In this document: one piece after another, positions 28,430-37,351 of the stretch
Layout of the letters: each line of letters begins with the position of its first letter
Position numbering within the stretch: position 1 is the first letter of the stretch
Assembly: GCF_900114835.1 (NCBI RefSeq)
Contig: NZ_FOUJ01000001.1
Location: 434,001 to 498,000, forward strand
From: Methanolobus profundi
Lineage (GTDB): Archaea; Halobacteriota; Methanosarcinia; Methanosarcinales; Methanosarcinaceae
Length of the DNA: 64,000 bases
Reading direction: 5' to 3'
The notes under the pieces: generated by a model
Database searches by the model: none
Seen by the model: the letters and a program-made list of their open reading frames with translations, nothing else
What the model was told of the DNA's origin: nothing
Made by a program: the position numbers and the translations under genes

Positions 28430-28620
28430 GACAAACCTATTTTCTCTCCCTTTATTATGTGCGTGAGCGGGCTGGGGAGTGGGGGTTAGTGTGGGAGTGG
28501 GGTTAAAAAAACAGACCCGCTCACAGCGTGTGTAGAGGGAACTATCCTATATAAGCGTTACCGTTTTGTGACGGCACAGGTGCTATATATGACGAACTAG
28601 GATAAAATATAAATAACGAT
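28430..28620 (+). ncRNA. Candidate structured RNA in the mrpG-sua5 spacer
   Basis: Inside a 500-base AT-rich spacer lies a G-rich island (28461-28505, GGGG runs) flanked by perfect 9-bp arms GTGAGCGGG (28463-28471) and CCCGCTCAC (28516-28524). TATA-like elements (CTATATAAG near 28551, GCTATATATG near 28582) lie downstream. No protein-coding frame is evident. It could be a small RNA or a sua5 leader; strand and ends are guesses. Confidence 0.3.
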
Positions 28621-28790
28621 GTCATAATTGTCATATTGAATTTATACTAATATGTTTGTATCCAGGAACACAAAACCTTATGTGTATATTGGTCAATATG
28701 GTTCTCATTCTATTGAACTGTATGTATCTGGTCATATTTCCCATCAGGGCAAATTCCAAGTACAAATTATCAACTTCTTATATATGATCT

Positions 28791-29843
28791 ATGAAAAAGA
28801 ACACACTGGTATTCCATATTGAAGATGCAGCTCATGAAGAGCAATTAGAGGAAGCTGCGAAGATACTGAAGCAAGGTGGTCTTGTTGCTTTTCCAACAGA
28901 GACCGTATATGGGCTTGGAGCTGATGCTCTTAATGAGAAAGCAGTGATGCAGATATTTGAAGCTAAAGGCAGGCCTGCTGATAACCCGCTCATAGTTCAT
29001 GTAGATTCAAAAGAAAGCTGCCGGAAGCTTGTAAAAAGCATACCTGAGAAGGCAGTGATCCTTATGGATAAACTCTGGCCAGGTCCTCTTACATTGATAA
29101 TGGAGCGAAAGGAAATAGTTCCTGATGTGACCACAGGCGGACTGGATACCGTTGCCATAAGGATGCCAGAGAACAAGGTCGCATTGGAACTGATAAGGTC
29201 AGCAGGAGTTCCTGTAGCTGCACCAAGTGCCAATGTTTCCGGCAGACCCAGCCCAACAACTGCTGAGCATGTTCTTTGTGACCTTTCCGGGAAAATAGAT
29301 GCTATTATCGATGGAGGAGAGGTTTCCATAGGTGTTGAATCCACAGTTATAGACATGACGACCGATGTCCCTGTGATATTAAGACCGGGAAAAGTGAGCA
29401 AAGAGGACCTTGAAGTGTATATAGGCGAAGTGAGTATCGGGTATGATGACAAGGTCCATCCTGAAAGTAAGACCGTCCGCTCACCTGGTATGAAATACAC
29501 ACACTATTCACCAGATTCGAGTGTTATCCTGGTGGAAGGTGAACATGGTAAGGTCGTTCCAAAAATGAAAGAGCTGCTTGCAGATCTTGATCAAAGGGAT
29601 GCAGGGGTCGCGATGCTACTTACAGAAGAAAGTATTCCCAGTTTTCCATCCGTTACATCATATTCCCTTGGTAAAAAGGACATGCCTGAACAAGCTGCAA
29701 AGAACCTCTTCTTTGGACTCAGGCATCTGGATGAAAAGGATATAGATATAATAATAGTAGATGGTTCTTTCAGGCAGGAAGGAATAGGAATGGCTGTCTT
29801 TAACAGGGTGCGTAAGGCTGCGGAGATGGTGATAAGGGTATAG
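28791..29843 (+). CDS. sua5: Threonylcarbamoyl-AMP synthase (Sua5)
   Basis: Makes threonylcarbamoyl-AMP from threonine, bicarbonate and ATP for the t6A37 tRNA modification. The 350-residue length is that of the two-domain Sua5 form rather than short YrdC/TsaC. The YrdC domain has FPTETVYGLGADAL, KGRPADNPLIVH and PSANVSGRPSPTTAEHV, and the C-terminal Sua5 domain follows SPGMKYTHYSP. A small membrane-protein gene follows after seven bases. Confidence 0.93.
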   Translation: MKKNTLVFHIEDAAHEEQLEEAAKILKQGGLVAFPTETVYGLGADALNEKAVMQIFEAKGRPADNPLIVHVDSKESCRKLVKSIPEKAVILMDKLWPGPLTLIMERKEIVPDVTTGGLDTVAIRMPENKVALELIRSAGVPVAAPSANVSGRPSPTTAEHVLCDLSGKIDAIIDGGEVSIGVESTVIDMTTDVPVILRPGKVSKEDLEVYIGEVSIGYDDKVHPESKTVRSPGMKYTHYSPDSSVILVEGEHGKVVPKMKELLADLDQRDAGVAMLLTEESIPSFPSVTSYSLGKKDMPEQAAKNLFFGLRHLDEKDIDIIIVDGSFRQEGIGMAVFNRVRKAAEMVIRV

Positions 29844-29850
29844 TGATATT

Positions 29851-30075
29851 ATGAACACAGATAAAAAAAAGATGATACATGCTAAACAAAAGAGCGTTGC
29901 CATCCTCAAACGCAACAGGCAACTGCTGAAGATCGATATACTTGTACTAAGTATTGGCCTTGCATTCTCATACTTTGGTAATGAGGGTATTGGAAACCCA
30001 ATACTGTGGCTTGGTGTAATAATATTTGTTTATTCAATAGCATCCAGTTTTATGGTTAAGAGACAACTGATCTAG
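29851..30075 (+). CDS. Small two-helix membrane protein, 74 aa
   Basis: A basic N-terminus (KKKMIHAKQKSVAILKRNR) is followed by two hydrophobic segments (ILVLSIGLAFSYF and ILWLGVIIFVYSIASSF), so a small inner-membrane protein with both ends probably cytosolic. Seven bases separate it from sua5, suggesting cotranscription. Family not recognised. Confidence 0.65.
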   Translation: MNTDKKKMIHAKQKSVAILKRNRQLLKIDILVLSIGLAFSYFGNEGIGNPILWLGVIIFVYSIASSFMVKRQLI

Positions 30076-30805
30076 TAATTAGTATATGTGTAAAATTTAC
30101 TATATAATTATACTAAACATTATTTCGCAAAAAAGTTTCTCTAATGTTTATGAGGGTTGAAGTTCAACTAAAAATGGGTGGTCGTAATATGTCTCCGTCA
30201 TCCCCAGCTTTACATGGGGGCATTTTTATAAAGTACCACTATCAGATACCACCAAGCAATAAACAAAGCGAAGAGAGGACCGGAGACAGGGCTATTTGAT
30301 CCCTGTCTCTATCCTTACAGTTATTTTTGTGTATTTCTTTAATTGTGGTCTGGTTCGTTGTTCATTTTTTGTTCCTGAAAATATAATGTCACTACCGTTT
30401 GCTCTTTTCGGATGCTAGATCGCGTGATGTTAGATGGAATATTCAGTACTGTATTTTCTTAGCATTTGTTGATCACATAACAACTTCCCTTAATATTTAT
30501 GTTGAGAGTAACGATGAACTATCTTGTTCGTCTGTTGATATGCATGCTCTTCAATGATGTGCCGATCAGGCCTTTTTCAACCAAAGTAGTATTATTCTGA
30601 AACAATAGTACTGAACTTTATTTCAAAGAACAAATCTGTATTATTGATTCTTACCACTATATAATATTCAAATTCATTCTATTTCGTGGGGTTGTCTGGG
30701 TTATTGTCCAGATCAACTAGTATGGTGCTGGTAAACATTTTCGCTTAGACGCAGTCTTGTTTTCGGCACCCCTATTAATATCTGTAATAAGGAGGATAGG
30801 AATAT
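30076..30805 (+). promoter_or_regulatory. 730-base leader/intergenic region upstream of the surface-protein genes
   Basis: No gene is evident. It holds GAGACAGGG (30283-30291) with CCCTGTCTC (30301-30309), a perfect 9-bp hairpin; a CCCCA...TGGGGG hairpin near 30204-30224 with a T-tract; and GTTG-TCTGG...CCAGA-TCAAC near 30690-30715 within what may be the mRNA leader. AAGGAGGAT at 30790-30798 is a very strong ribosome-binding site for the 1144-residue protein. The length and structure suit a highly expressed, regulated surface protein. Confidence 0.45.
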
Positions 30806-33800
30806 ATGGAGTTAAGAACACGGCACAAGCTGCTGATCATTGCGATTGTCATCATGGCAAGTATAGCAATGGTACAGGGAGCTTTTGCTGAAGAAGTAAA
30901 TACACTCAGGCTATATGGTGAAGATGGGATGGCAACTCCAAACTTCCCATATGAAACGCCTGAAGGACCATTTAGTCCGCTAAGTGATGAAGCACCTTAT
31001 AAGGACTTTGTCACGTTCAACCCGGCACTTTTTGAAAAAGGTATTGTTGTAGATCATGCAAATGCCTATGAGAAAGTGTTCGCAAGACAATATTTCGTTC
31101 CAAACTATATGGAACCTACTGGCCGTGTATGGCTGGATAACGGTGACTTCATCAGGTACTCCGATGACATTGTGACCGAATATACCTATATGCTTGTAAG
31201 CAAGGTGGATTACCAGCCTATAGAAGGAACCGCAATGGATCCACAGACCGATGCTTACTGGACCAAGTTCTGGTTCCCTATAGCTGACAACGATGATGAT
31301 CAGATAGGTCTTGATGGTATGGATGCCAACGGTGATGGTGTAGATGATATGGTACACCTTGAAATGGTCGGTGACTTCGACACACTTGATAACAACGGTG
31401 ATGGTTACAAGGATGTCAAGATGGCAACCGATTCATTCCAGCTTCAGGTTGGCGACGAATTACAGTTCCTTGATCACATGGTGGTAGTCAAGGATGTAAC
31501 TCTTAGTGGCCTAAATGGAAACCCACTTATTGCACTGACACTGGATGTATATTATACAGGTAATGATGAACCTGAGCTCATACACCAGAACTATCAGGCA
31601 AGCATCGTTCCAGGTGACTATCTTGTTGCAAGCAGACACGTTGTAGCAGACAGCATGGAGCCAGACTTTGATTATTCATGGTTCCTGAGAGCAGATGCCG
31701 TAAGCACTAACTATGCATACGTGACCGTAGGACGCACACTCTATCAGGGAGAATCATTCTTCGTTGATGGTGCAGAATATGATGTTGCTGCTATCTTTGG
31801 AAGTGTTGATGATGGAAGCTGGACCTACGATAACACTGTCAAGTACATAACCATCAGGAACCCTGTACCTGAAGATTATGATGTTGATCTTGGTGACCTT
31901 ACAGTTATCAAGGAAAGTGTATCAGCAAACGAGATCATTCCAATGCTGCCACCTTTCAACAAGGACCACATCATGATAGATGATATCGATCTTCCAAGCA
32001 CATACACTGGTTATCTGGATCACACATACACATGCTATGATGCAGATTTCACAAATGTTGGAGCTCGCATGCTGGATGCCGATCCTATGGAGATCTACTT
32101 CGTTGACGAAGGATACGAGGAGAGGTTCGATACCAACCTGCTTGAGATCCTTGATGAAGGAAAGACCGAGGAATGGCAGTGGCTTGACATCATGACACTA
32201 CCTTACCAGTACAAGGAATTTGTCTATCCTGAATGTCCTGATGTAAGTGGAAGCTATGCAGACTTTATCCTGACAAGTTCATTCGAGGCACCTTACACAA
32301 GGTTCTGTGAGAATCCTGCATACACATGCTGGTCAATGGAAGGTCTTGACAAGAGGCTTATGTTCGAGTATGATCAGGAGAGAGGTGTAGAGGATATCTA
32401 TCTTAACGAGCTTGATGCCCAGACCAACGGACTGAGACTCTATGGCGGAAGCCAGGATGTAGCAGATCTGATGGATGCTACATTCCCATATTCGGAGGAT
32501 AATCCTGAGGGACCATTCGATCCACTCAACAATGAAGCCCCTGAGATGGACTTTGTTACAATGAGCCCTGCTGTCCTTACAGACAACAAGATCTTTGTGA
32601 ACAATGCTGACTCTTCACAGAAGGTATTCCTGAGGCAGTGGTTCGATCCTGACTACCATGAGCCTGCAGGTGATGTCTGGCTTGACACATCCTATGACTA
32701 CATGAGAACAAGTGAGGATATCGTTAACGAATACACTTACATGTTCACTACCAAGAACTCTTACTATCCAAAGGAAGCTACAGCACTCGATCCAGATGAT
32801 TCAAGCTTTATACTCGATCATGTCGGAACAGGTGCAAGCTGGACCAGGTTCTGGTTCCCTGTAGCTGACAACGATGATACCCAGATAGGTATTGACGGCA
32901 TGGATGTCAATGGGGATGGCATAGACGACATTACTGAACTGAAGGCAGTTTCAGACTTCAATGACGATGGACGTATAGACGTTGCGATATCTTCTGAATC
33001 ATTCCAGCTTCAGACTGGTGTCCAGAATGCTAATGGCAATTCAGAAATACAGTTCCTTGATCACAAGGTAATTGTAAAGGACGTTACAGTTGCAGGTGCA
33101 AACTCCAACCCATTGATCTCACTGACAATGGATATCTACTACACCGGTAACGATGAGCCAGAACTTATCGAACAGAACTACCAGGCAAGTATTGTTCCGG
33201 GAGGAGCTGTATGTGCAGGCAGACACGTTGCTATTGTCAACCATCCGGGAATCTTCGAGTACCCATGGTTCATCACAGCTGACGCAGCAAGTGAGACATA
33301 TGTCTACGTGACCGTTGGTCGTATACTGCATACTGGTGAGTCATTCTTCGTCGATGGTGCAGAATATGATATTTCCATGATCTATGGTAGCACGTATGAA
33401 GGCGATGACCTGTACAACGCAACAGTCGTCAACAGCCTGAAGTACATAACCATCAGGAACCCTGTACCTGAAGAGTATGAGGTAGATCTTGGTGATCTTA
33501 CTATCGTCAAGGAACCTGTAATGCCAGAAGAGACCATCCCACTGCTTCCACCATTCAACGGTGACCATAGGATCATCGATGATATCGACGTGGAGCCATA
33601 TGATGTGACCGATATGACCTGCTACTACGATGATAACACCGCAATAGCAAGCCGCATCTCATCTGTAATGGGACCACTTGACATCTACTACACAGGTGCA
33701 CCTGAAGTAGAGGACAGATTCCACAGTAACCTCTTTGAGATACTCTGTGAAGGTACTGTTCTTGCACAGACAGCAGAGATCGAACAATCTTCTGTATGGG

Positions 33801-34240
33801 AATCCTGGAAGTGGCTGCACATCCGCACACTACCTGATGAGTACAAGGAGTTCGTCTATCCAGATGTCTGGAACTACAATGGAATTGGTGACTATCTCGT
33901 TACCAGCTCATTCACTGCTCCAAACTCCGATCTGTGCTACGAGGACTTTGAAGAAAAGTATCGTGACGCTGATGTACAGAGGCTCATGTTCTACCATGAT
34001 CCAGCAAATGGTATTGGTCTTTACATGAACCAGGCAGAAGGTGCAGTGTTCTCAGGTGACGGCACAAAGGGTGATTTCGATAACAATGGAGTCATTAACT
34101 TCACCGATCTTTCAGCTTTTGGACTTGCTTACAACTCTGTAACAGGAGATGCTAACTATGATCCTCTTGCTGATTTCGACAACAATGGTGTAGTTGATTT
34201 CACAGATCTATCAGCCTTTGGACTTGTCTATAACACATAA
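30806..34240 (+). CDS. Duplicated large surface protein with C-terminal dockerin
   Basis: An 1144-residue secreted protein. A signal peptide (to about residue 28, VQGAFAEE) precedes two homologous units of about 520 residues starting LRLYGEDG and LRLYGGSQ. Both share PEGPF-PLN/S-EAP, VWLD, TRFWFP-like VADNDD, NYQASIVPG, ESFFVDGAEYD and YITIRNPVPE motifs. Each unit has Asp/Asn-rich calcium loops (DANGDGVDD, DNNGDGYKD; DVNGDGIDD, DFNDDGRID). The last 60 residues form a type-I dockerin: two F-hand repeats, GDFDNNGVINFTDLSAFGLA and ADFDNNGVVDFTDLSAFGLV. The next gene encodes cohesin domains, the dockerin partner. There is no C-terminal membrane anchor, so retention at the surface may depend on that interaction. 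S-layer role is possible but unproven. Confidence 0.8.
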   Translation: MELRTRHKLLIIAIVIMASIAMVQGAFAEEVNTLRLYGEDGMATPNFPYETPEGPFSPLSDEAPYKDFVTFNPALFEKGIVVDHANAYEKVFARQYFVPNYMEPTGRVWLDNGDFIRYSDDIVTEYTYMLVSKVDYQPIEGTAMDPQTDAYWTKFWFPIADNDDDQIGLDGMDANGDGVDDMVHLEMVGDFDTLDNNGDGYKDVKMATDSFQLQVGDELQFLDHMVVVKDVTLSGLNGNPLIALTLDVYYTGNDEPELIHQNYQASIVPGDYLVASRHVVADSMEPDFDYSWFLRADAVSTNYAYVTVGRTLYQGESFFVDGAEYDVAAIFGSVDDGSWTYDNTVKYITIRNPVPEDYDVDLGDLTVIKESVSANEIIPMLPPFNKDHIMIDDIDLPSTYTGYLDHTYTCYDADFTNVGARMLDADPMEIYFVDEGYEERFDTNLLEILDEGKTEEWQWLDIMTLPYQYKEFVYPECPDVSGSYADFILTSSFEAPYTRFCENPAYTCWSMEGLDKRLMFEYDQERGVEDIYLNELDAQTNGLRLYGGSQDVADLMDATFPYSEDNPEGPFDPLNNEAPEMDFVTMSPAVLTDNKIFVNNADSSQKVFLRQWFDPDYHEPAGDVWLDTSYDYMRTSEDIVNEYTYMFTTKNSYYPKEATALDPDDSSFILDHVGTGASWTRFWFPVADNDDTQIGIDGMDVNGDGIDDITELKAVSDFNDDGRIDVAISSESFQLQTGVQNANGNSEIQFLDHKVIVKDVTVAGANSNPLISLTMDIYYTGNDEPELIEQNYQASIVPGGAVCAGRHVAIVNHPGIFEYPWFITADAASETYVYVTVGRILHTGESFFVDGAEYDISMIYGSTYEGDDLYNATVVNSLKYITIRNPVPEEYEVDLGDLTIVKEPVMPEETIPLLPPFNGDHRIIDDIDVEPYDVTDMTCYYDDNTAIASRISSVMGPLDIYYTGAPEVEDRFHSNLFEILCEGTVLAQTAEIEQSSVWESWKWLHIRTLPDEYKEFVYPDVWNYNGIGDYLVTSSFTAPNSDLCYEDFEEKYRDADVQRLMFYHDPANGIGLYMNQAEGAVFSGDGTKGDFDNNGVINFTDLSAFGLAYNSVTGDANYDPLADFDNNGVVDFTDLSAFGLVYNT

Positions 34241-34263
34241 CTGGACACTTAGAAGGTGAAAAC

Positions 34264-36102
34264 ATGAATGATAAGAAACTAAGGGGATTTGCAGAAAAGA
34301 CTGCACTCCTTTTAATATTTTGTACATGCATCCTGTTGGGGATGAGTGCCGCAGCCGCAACAGCTACTGTTGCAGTTGATGATTCTGCTGCACAGGGTCT
34401 ATCACCGGGAGATACATTCAGTGTTCCTGTTACATTAGATTCAGACGGGGATATTGTATCATCTTTGAGTGTTGAGCTTATGTACGATCCATCTGCAGTT
34501 TCAGTTGCAGGCATTACTCAAAATGGCCTGTTCGGTACTGTCCAGAATACAGACTACATAATTGCTCAGGGCAGTGGTGATGATGGTGCAGGTACTATCT
34601 ACTATGGAATTGTAGGAACATCTACAACTGCAGGAGTAAAAGATGGCGACTTCATTACAGTTGAGTTTGAAGTATTGCCTGCTACAGCCAATGGTTCTTA
34701 CCCATTGGAACTGGGCGATGTCGAACTTTTGTATGGTGCAATTCCATTTACAACAAGCACAGAAGATGGTGTTGTAACAGTTGGTGAAGATGTTGTGGTC
34801 GTAGATGAGTATCCTGAGGTCTATGTATTCCCGGCAACTATCTATGCAAACACTGGTGACACATTTGAAGCAAAAGTTAAGCTGGATTCTGACGGTGAAA
34901 TTGTTTCTGCACTTTATGTAGAACTAGCTTATGATCCGTCGGTTCTCAGTGTAGTTGGAATTACGCAGAATGGTCTCTTTGGCGCTGTGGAAAGCACTGA
35001 CTATATACTTGCTCAAGGCAGCGGTGATGATGGCGCAGGTACCATTATTTATGGAATTGCTGGAACAACTGCAGAAGCAAAGGCTGGAGATTTCATCACA
35101 GTTGAATTCGAAGTCTTATTGAGCGCAGCAGATGGAAGCTATTCACTTGACCTCATGAACGTTGAGCTCTTGAATGGTGCAGATGAAGTATCTGATGCGG
35201 TTGTAACTGATGGAGCAGTTGAGATCACGAACATACCAAATGTGGTCCCTGATCCTGAGATCATATCTCACACAGATGGTGAGATCGTTTCACAGGTGGA
35301 GATCGTGGAAGTTTCTGATGCATCCGGAGAAGATGATATCATGAGCACTACAGTTGAGATCTTTGCAGATCTTAATGAGGACTGTACAGCTGATGATGTC
35401 GGAGAGGACTGGGTAGTAATAGGAACTGACACAGATGGAACAGATGGCTGGAAGGTCGTACTTGACACAACAACCGTTCCAGATGGAAAGTATCTCGTAA
35501 GGGCTACTATGGATGACGGCAGAGACACTGGATTCTACACTGTATGTGTTACTGTGTACAACCCAGATGGAATCCTGCTGCAGCCAGGATGGAACTTTAT
35601 CTCAGTACCTGAAGCACTTGAGAATCCTGGTGTTAATGATGTGCTAGCTGACTTTGACAGCACAATTGTTGACACTGTGCTCTATGATGATATTTCAAGT
35701 GGAACAAATTCAATGGTAATTCCAACAGAATTCGAACCACTGAAGGGATACTGGGTACACAACAACCTGGATGAGGACATCGTCATTCTGGAAGAATATC
35801 TCCAGAAAGCAACGACCATGCCAACGACACCAGCATCACTACATCTCTATCCGGGATGGAATGCTATAGGACATACGGCTCTTGATGAACAGTCTGCAGA
35901 GGTCGCTCTTGTAGCGATCGATGGATGCTACATCAAGGTAAGAGGTCCATGGGTTCCTTCTGCAAATGAATATGCATACATTGGTCTGAACATTGATGAC
36001 GGGTCAGAACTGACCGGTAACTTTGTGACAACTGCTGATTTCAAGCTGGATGCATATGAAGGATTCTATGTACTGGTGCAGGAGGAGTGTCTGCTAGGTT
36101 AA
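34264..36102 (+). CDS. Secreted protein with two cohesin-like domains
   Basis: A 612-residue exported protein with a signal peptide (ending near AAAATATV). Two cohesin-like beta domains follow (about 35-165 and 180-315), each with GDTF...VKLDSDGEIVSALYVEL-type N-terminal strands, YDPSVLSV, GSGDDGAGTI and GDFITVEFEVL; the two copies are very similar. An Ig-like domain (about 330-435) comes next, and a C-terminal region has two PGWN motifs (LQPGWNFISVP, LYPGWNAIGH) seen in many methanogen surface proteins. It starts 24 bases after the dockerin gene, so coexpression is expected. By family knowledge cohesins bind dockerins with calcium. No membrane anchor is visible. Confidence 0.82.
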   Translation: MNDKKLRGFAEKTALLLIFCTCILLGMSAAAATATVAVDDSAAQGLSPGDTFSVPVTLDSDGDIVSSLSVELMYDPSAVSVAGITQNGLFGTVQNTDYIIAQGSGDDGAGTIYYGIVGTSTTAGVKDGDFITVEFEVLPATANGSYPLELGDVELLYGAIPFTTSTEDGVVTVGEDVVVVDEYPEVYVFPATIYANTGDTFEAKVKLDSDGEIVSALYVELAYDPSVLSVVGITQNGLFGAVESTDYILAQGSGDDGAGTIIYGIAGTTAEAKAGDFITVEFEVLLSAADGSYSLDLMNVELLNGADEVSDAVVTDGAVEITNIPNVVPDPEIISHTDGEIVSQVEIVEVSDASGEDDIMSTTVEIFADLNEDCTADDVGEDWVVIGTDTDGTDGWKVVLDTTTVPDGKYLVRATMDDGRDTGFYTVCVTVYNPDGILLQPGWNFISVPEALENPGVNDVLADFDSTIVDTVLYDDISSGTNSMVIPTEFEPLKGYWVHNNLDEDIVILEEYLQKATTMPTTPASLHLYPGWNAIGHTALDEQSAEVALVAIDGCYIKVRGPWVPSANEYAYIGLNIDDGSELTGNFVTTADFKLDAYEGFYVLVQEECLLG

Positions 36103-36132
36103 GGAGGCAAAAGACAGAATTAGACAACTAAG

Positions 36133-36166
36133 GTGAGATACGGGTATGTATCTCACTTATTTTATT
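36133..36166 (+). terminator. Hairpin terminator after the cohesin gene
   Basis: GTGAGATAC (36133-36141) and GTATCTCAC (36148-36156) form a perfect 9-bp stem with a 6-base loop, then TTATTTTATTATTT. Partial read-through would set a lower level for the downstream anchored protein. Confidence 0.7.
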
Positions 36167-36181
36167 ATTTCAGGTGGTAAT

Positions 36182-36817
36182 ATGATCAAAAATCGAATCT
36201 TTGCTTTAGCTATCAAGATCCTTATAATTTGTATTATGATGATAGGTACGGCTTCTGCAAATCCTCCCATAGTACTGGAAGGAAGTGTAACGATCGATGG
36301 TAGTCCTGCACCTGCAGGAACCGAGGTCAAGGCGATGTACGGTGAGAGTGTGGTTGGGGCCACGACCGTGGACAATGCAGGTCTTTATAGCGATACGAGG
36401 GACAATAGGCTGGGAGTTCCTTATGGCTATGAGACAATTACATTGTTCGTGAACAATATTCAGGCGCAGGTATTGGACCTGTCCGATGCGAATGCCGGGG
36501 ATATACTGGAAGTTGACCTTCGGGCAACATCGGTAACAAGCAGCAGTCCTTCAACAACAAAGAAGACCAGTAGTGGAGGTGGTGGTTTTTCGGCTCCTGC
36601 GGTAGAAGAAACAACAACTGAGGTTGTAGAGGATATACCAATAGAAGAGGAAGAGGAAACCATGGCCAGTGTAGCTGATGTTCCAGCGGAGGAAACACCA
36701 GTGGAAGTGGTTGAAGAAGAAGTTTCGCAAAGTGCGGATTTCCCTACTATTGTGGGAATAGGCTCTATGCTCGCGGCTGCGGGTATACTGATGCGAAGAA
36801 AGGCTAAAATTGAATGA
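36182..36817 (+). CDS. Secreted protein with C-terminal membrane tail
   Basis: A 211-residue protein starting at the ATG at 36182 (AGGTGG upstream). It has a signal peptide (ending IGTASA), a beta domain of about 90 residues (VLEGSVTIDGSPAPAGTEVKA) resembling carboxypeptidase-regulatory or transthyretin-like folds, a Ser/Thr/Gly linker, and a Glu/Val-rich low-complexity stretch. The end is a hydrophobic helix with a basic stop (IVGIGSMLAAAGILMRRKAK). The tripartite tail resembles archaeosortase-type CTERM signals but the usual PGF or PEF motif is not clear. It may anchor the adjacent cohesin-dockerin pair, which is inference from position. Confidence 0.7.
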   Translation: MIKNRIFALAIKILIICIMMIGTASANPPIVLEGSVTIDGSPAPAGTEVKAMYGESVVGATTVDNAGLYSDTRDNRLGVPYGYETITLFVNNIQAQVLDLSDANAGDILEVDLRATSVTSSSPSTTKKTSSGGGGFSAPAVEETTTEVVEDIPIEEEEETMASVADVPAEETPVEVVEEEVSQSADFPTIVGIGSMLAAAGILMRRKAKIE

Positions 36818-36931
36818 GATGTAGGGGCTGGAATATTGTCCCCTTCTATCTTTATTTTGATGACCTTGTATGATCCCTCTCAAAAACATTATCTGGAACA
36901 GTAAAAATACGTTGATCGATGATATTTTGTA

Positions 36932-37171
36932 GTGGATGTGGTTATTATAAGAAGAAGCAGGACAGCTATAAGTGTAGAAATATTGAGGGCTGCTTTAGAG
37001 GGGGCGAAAAAGACACACATAGTATATCGTGCAAATCTTAACTTTGAAGTTGTGAACAGATATCTCAGCCTTTTAAAAGAGAAAGGATTGATCGAACAGA
37101 AAGGTAATCTATATGTCACAACTGATAAAGGAAAAGAATTTCAGGAAATTGCCAAAGAATTAGGTCTGTGA
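36932..37171 (+). CDS. Winged-helix DNA-binding protein, about 79 aa
   Basis: A small winged helix-turn-helix protein of the archaeal HTH_45/COG3432 type: AISVEILRAALEGAKKTHIVYRANL-like first helices, recognition helix NFEVVNRYLSLLKEKGLI, and a wing KGNLYVTTDKGKEF. Such proteins are local transcription regulators. The start is a GTG at 36932 or 36938 without a clear Shine-Dalgarno site. It stands alone between the surface-protein genes and sufC; its targets are unknown. Confidence 0.75.
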   Translation: MDVVIIRRSRTAISVEILRAALEGAKKTHIVYRANLNFEVVNRYLSLLKEKGLIEQKGNLYVTTDKGKEFQEIAKELGL

Positions 37172-37351
37172 GTATAATTGTCATTATACCATTGACTATA
37201 TTTTTTATATCTGTGGCATGGCATTGAATTAGTGTATTCTGTTTTGCAATTTCAATAGGTTTTTAACCGATAACCCGTATAATAAAGCTGGATCGTCATG
37301 AACTTTGAGTTTCATGAATGTTGATTATTATAGAAAAAAGGAGGCCATATT

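Noticed and set aside
28463-28524. tRNA in the G-rich island
   Set aside because: No T-loop or anticodon-arm pattern; only a single 9-bp stem with a 44-base loop.
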